DNA of 6,332 bases from Planctomycetes bacterium RBG_16_43_13. GTDB taxonomy: Bacteria > Planctomycetota > MHYJ01. Positions 5,786 to 6,332 of the stretch are shown piece by piece. The notes under the pieces were generated by a model, which was not told where the DNA came from, searched no databases, and saw only the letters and a program-made list of their open reading frames with translations. Numbering within the stretch: position 1 is the first letter of the stretch; each line of letters opens with the position of its first letter. Made by a program: the position numbers and the translations under genes. The stretch lies in NCBI GenBank assembly GCA_001828445.1, contig MHYJ01000138.1, positions 1-6,332 on the forward strand, written 5' to 3'.

Positions 5786-5932
5786 CTGTTCTATAATGAA
5801 CTCTGCGAACGCCTCTTGAAAATATGCAAACTAATACATACCCGTCCCTTGCTACCTTGAGACACCAGGAAGAACTAATTCCAGACTGCTTTTCCACCAG
5901 ATTGTTTTGGTCAGACAGTCCCTATAATAAAT

Positions 5933-6319
5933 CTAAATCTGAATCTCTATTCCGTTCCTTTTTACTTCATCAATCAAGGTTCCCTGTCTGGATTTTTCAA
6001 ATTCGGAAGGCGATACACCTATTGCTTCTATTGGATAAGGGATTCCTCTTGCAGCCCTTCCAAGGTATTTTGCTTTATCCCATAACCTCATTTTTTCAAA
6101 CTCATTGGATATGACGGCAATGTCAATATCACTATCTTTTGTAAAAGTACCATTAGCGTAAGAACCAAATAAAATCACCTTTTGAATAGAGATTCCAAGG
6201 GATGCAAGGTTACATATATATTTCCGGATTATGCTTTTAATCGTTTGTCTAGTCTCAGCCACCGCTGTTTTAATATCATAATTGGCTGTATCTATCCAGT
6301 TCTTAGTCGTATATTTCAT
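5933..6319 (-). CDS. MNT-type nucleotidyltransferase with HEPN-like N-terminal stub
   Basis: A 128-residue protein. Residues ~47-70 hold the nucleotidyltransferase signature: VILFGSYANG, then KDSDIDIAV, with Gly52-Ser53 and Asp64/Asp66 as metal ligands; Glu98 in PIEAIG is a plausible third carboxylate. This is the minimal nucleotidyltransferase (MNT) fold of HEPN/MNT toxin-antitoxin pairs, in which MNT modifies and silences the HEPN ribonuclease. The first 19 residues (KNWIDTANYDIKTA) instead look like the first helix of a HEPN protein, and the next codon is a GTG (6262) that could be the original MNT start. An in-frame deletion joining the HEPN start to the MNT gene would explain this. The ATG at 6319 lacks a visible ribosome site, with only 13 b before the window edge. 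Whether it is active is unknown; no intact HEPN partner lies next to it. Confidence 0.82.
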   Translation of the reverse strand: MKYTTKNWIDTANYDIKTAVAETRQTIKSIIRKYICNLASLGISIQKVILFGSYANGTFTKDSDIDIAVISNEFEKMRLWDKAKYLGRAARGIPYPIEAIGVSPSEFEKSRQGTLIDEVKRNGIEIQI

Positions 6320-6332
6320 TACTTTAACGTAT

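Larger units (their letters stand above)
5484..5932. other. 450 b intergenic region with promoter and an unassigned short frame
   Basis: This gap separates the nucleotidyltransferase from the DUF5343 operon. The part near the DUF5343 gene is AT-rich and holds the promoter at 5604-5575. Between promoter and gene, GTTAGGC (minus strand, 5542-5536) is an exact match to the integron core consensus GTTRRRY, but no attC hairpin is seen upstream of it. The part at 5650-5900 is less AT-rich and has two overlapping minus-strand open frames, 5897-5673 and 5830-5651, without recognised similarity or clear ribosome sites. It may be decayed coding DNA. Confidence 0.4.

Noticed and set aside
5673..5897. 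Minus-strand frame of 74 codons, considered as a transposase or formylglycine-generating-enzyme fragment
   Set aside because: A loose resemblance to GLYDM/WEW blocks needed a frame change and did not hold over the rest; no confident similarity or ribosome site.
5824..6114. Plus-strand frame of 96 codons
   Set aside because: Mostly antisense to the nucleotidyltransferase, whose catalytic motifs are clear on the other strand; no recognisable domain.

Overview
This is a bacterial accessory region. All recognisable genes lie on the minus strand, so transcription runs from high to low coordinates. Most gene families point to nucleic-acid modification or phage defence. No rRNA, tRNA, CRISPR array or housekeeping gene is visible. 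The host cannot be named: base composition is mixed, with AT-rich ends and a more balanced middle, and starts are ATG or GTG with Shine-Dalgarno-like sequences at several of them. This suits an environmental bacterium that has gathered genes by transfer.

Layout in transcription order. (1) 6319-5933: a small MNT-type nucleotidyltransferase whose first ~19 residues look like the start of a HEPN protein, suggesting a deletion fusion of a HEPN/MNT toxin-antitoxin pair. (2) 5932-5484: a ~450 b gap with a good sigma70-like promoter and a short unassigned reading frame. (3) 5483-4256: a DUF5343-type gene overlapping by 4 b a Swt1-family HEPN gene. The HEPN gene is broken by a -1 frameshift next to a run of six T. 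(4) 4170-3231: a ThsB/MTH538-like TIR gene followed after 1 b by a small multi-span membrane protein. This looks like a compact TIR-plus-membrane-effector module without a ThsA. (5) 3170-569: a HEAT-repeat protein with an N-terminal PD-(D/E)XK-like segment, followed after 1 b by a PvuII-like N4-cytosine methyltransferase. Together they form a probable restriction-modification pair. (6) 568-373: a gene-poor stretch with several inverted repeats. (7) 372-1: the N-terminal part of a second, different DNA methyltransferase that runs off the window.

The central part is three consecutive two-gene modules, each tightly coupled inside and separated from the next by 60-85 b. An integron attC-like site (imperfect hairpin with an RYYYAAC left box and a degenerate right box) overlaps the methyltransferase stop codon in the orientation expected for a cassette. 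Weaker half-site matches flank the DUF5343/HEPN module. The array may therefore have been built by cassette-like acquisition, but this is inference. The most interesting candidate systems are the TIR/membrane pair and the HEAT-repeat nuclease/methyltransferase pair.
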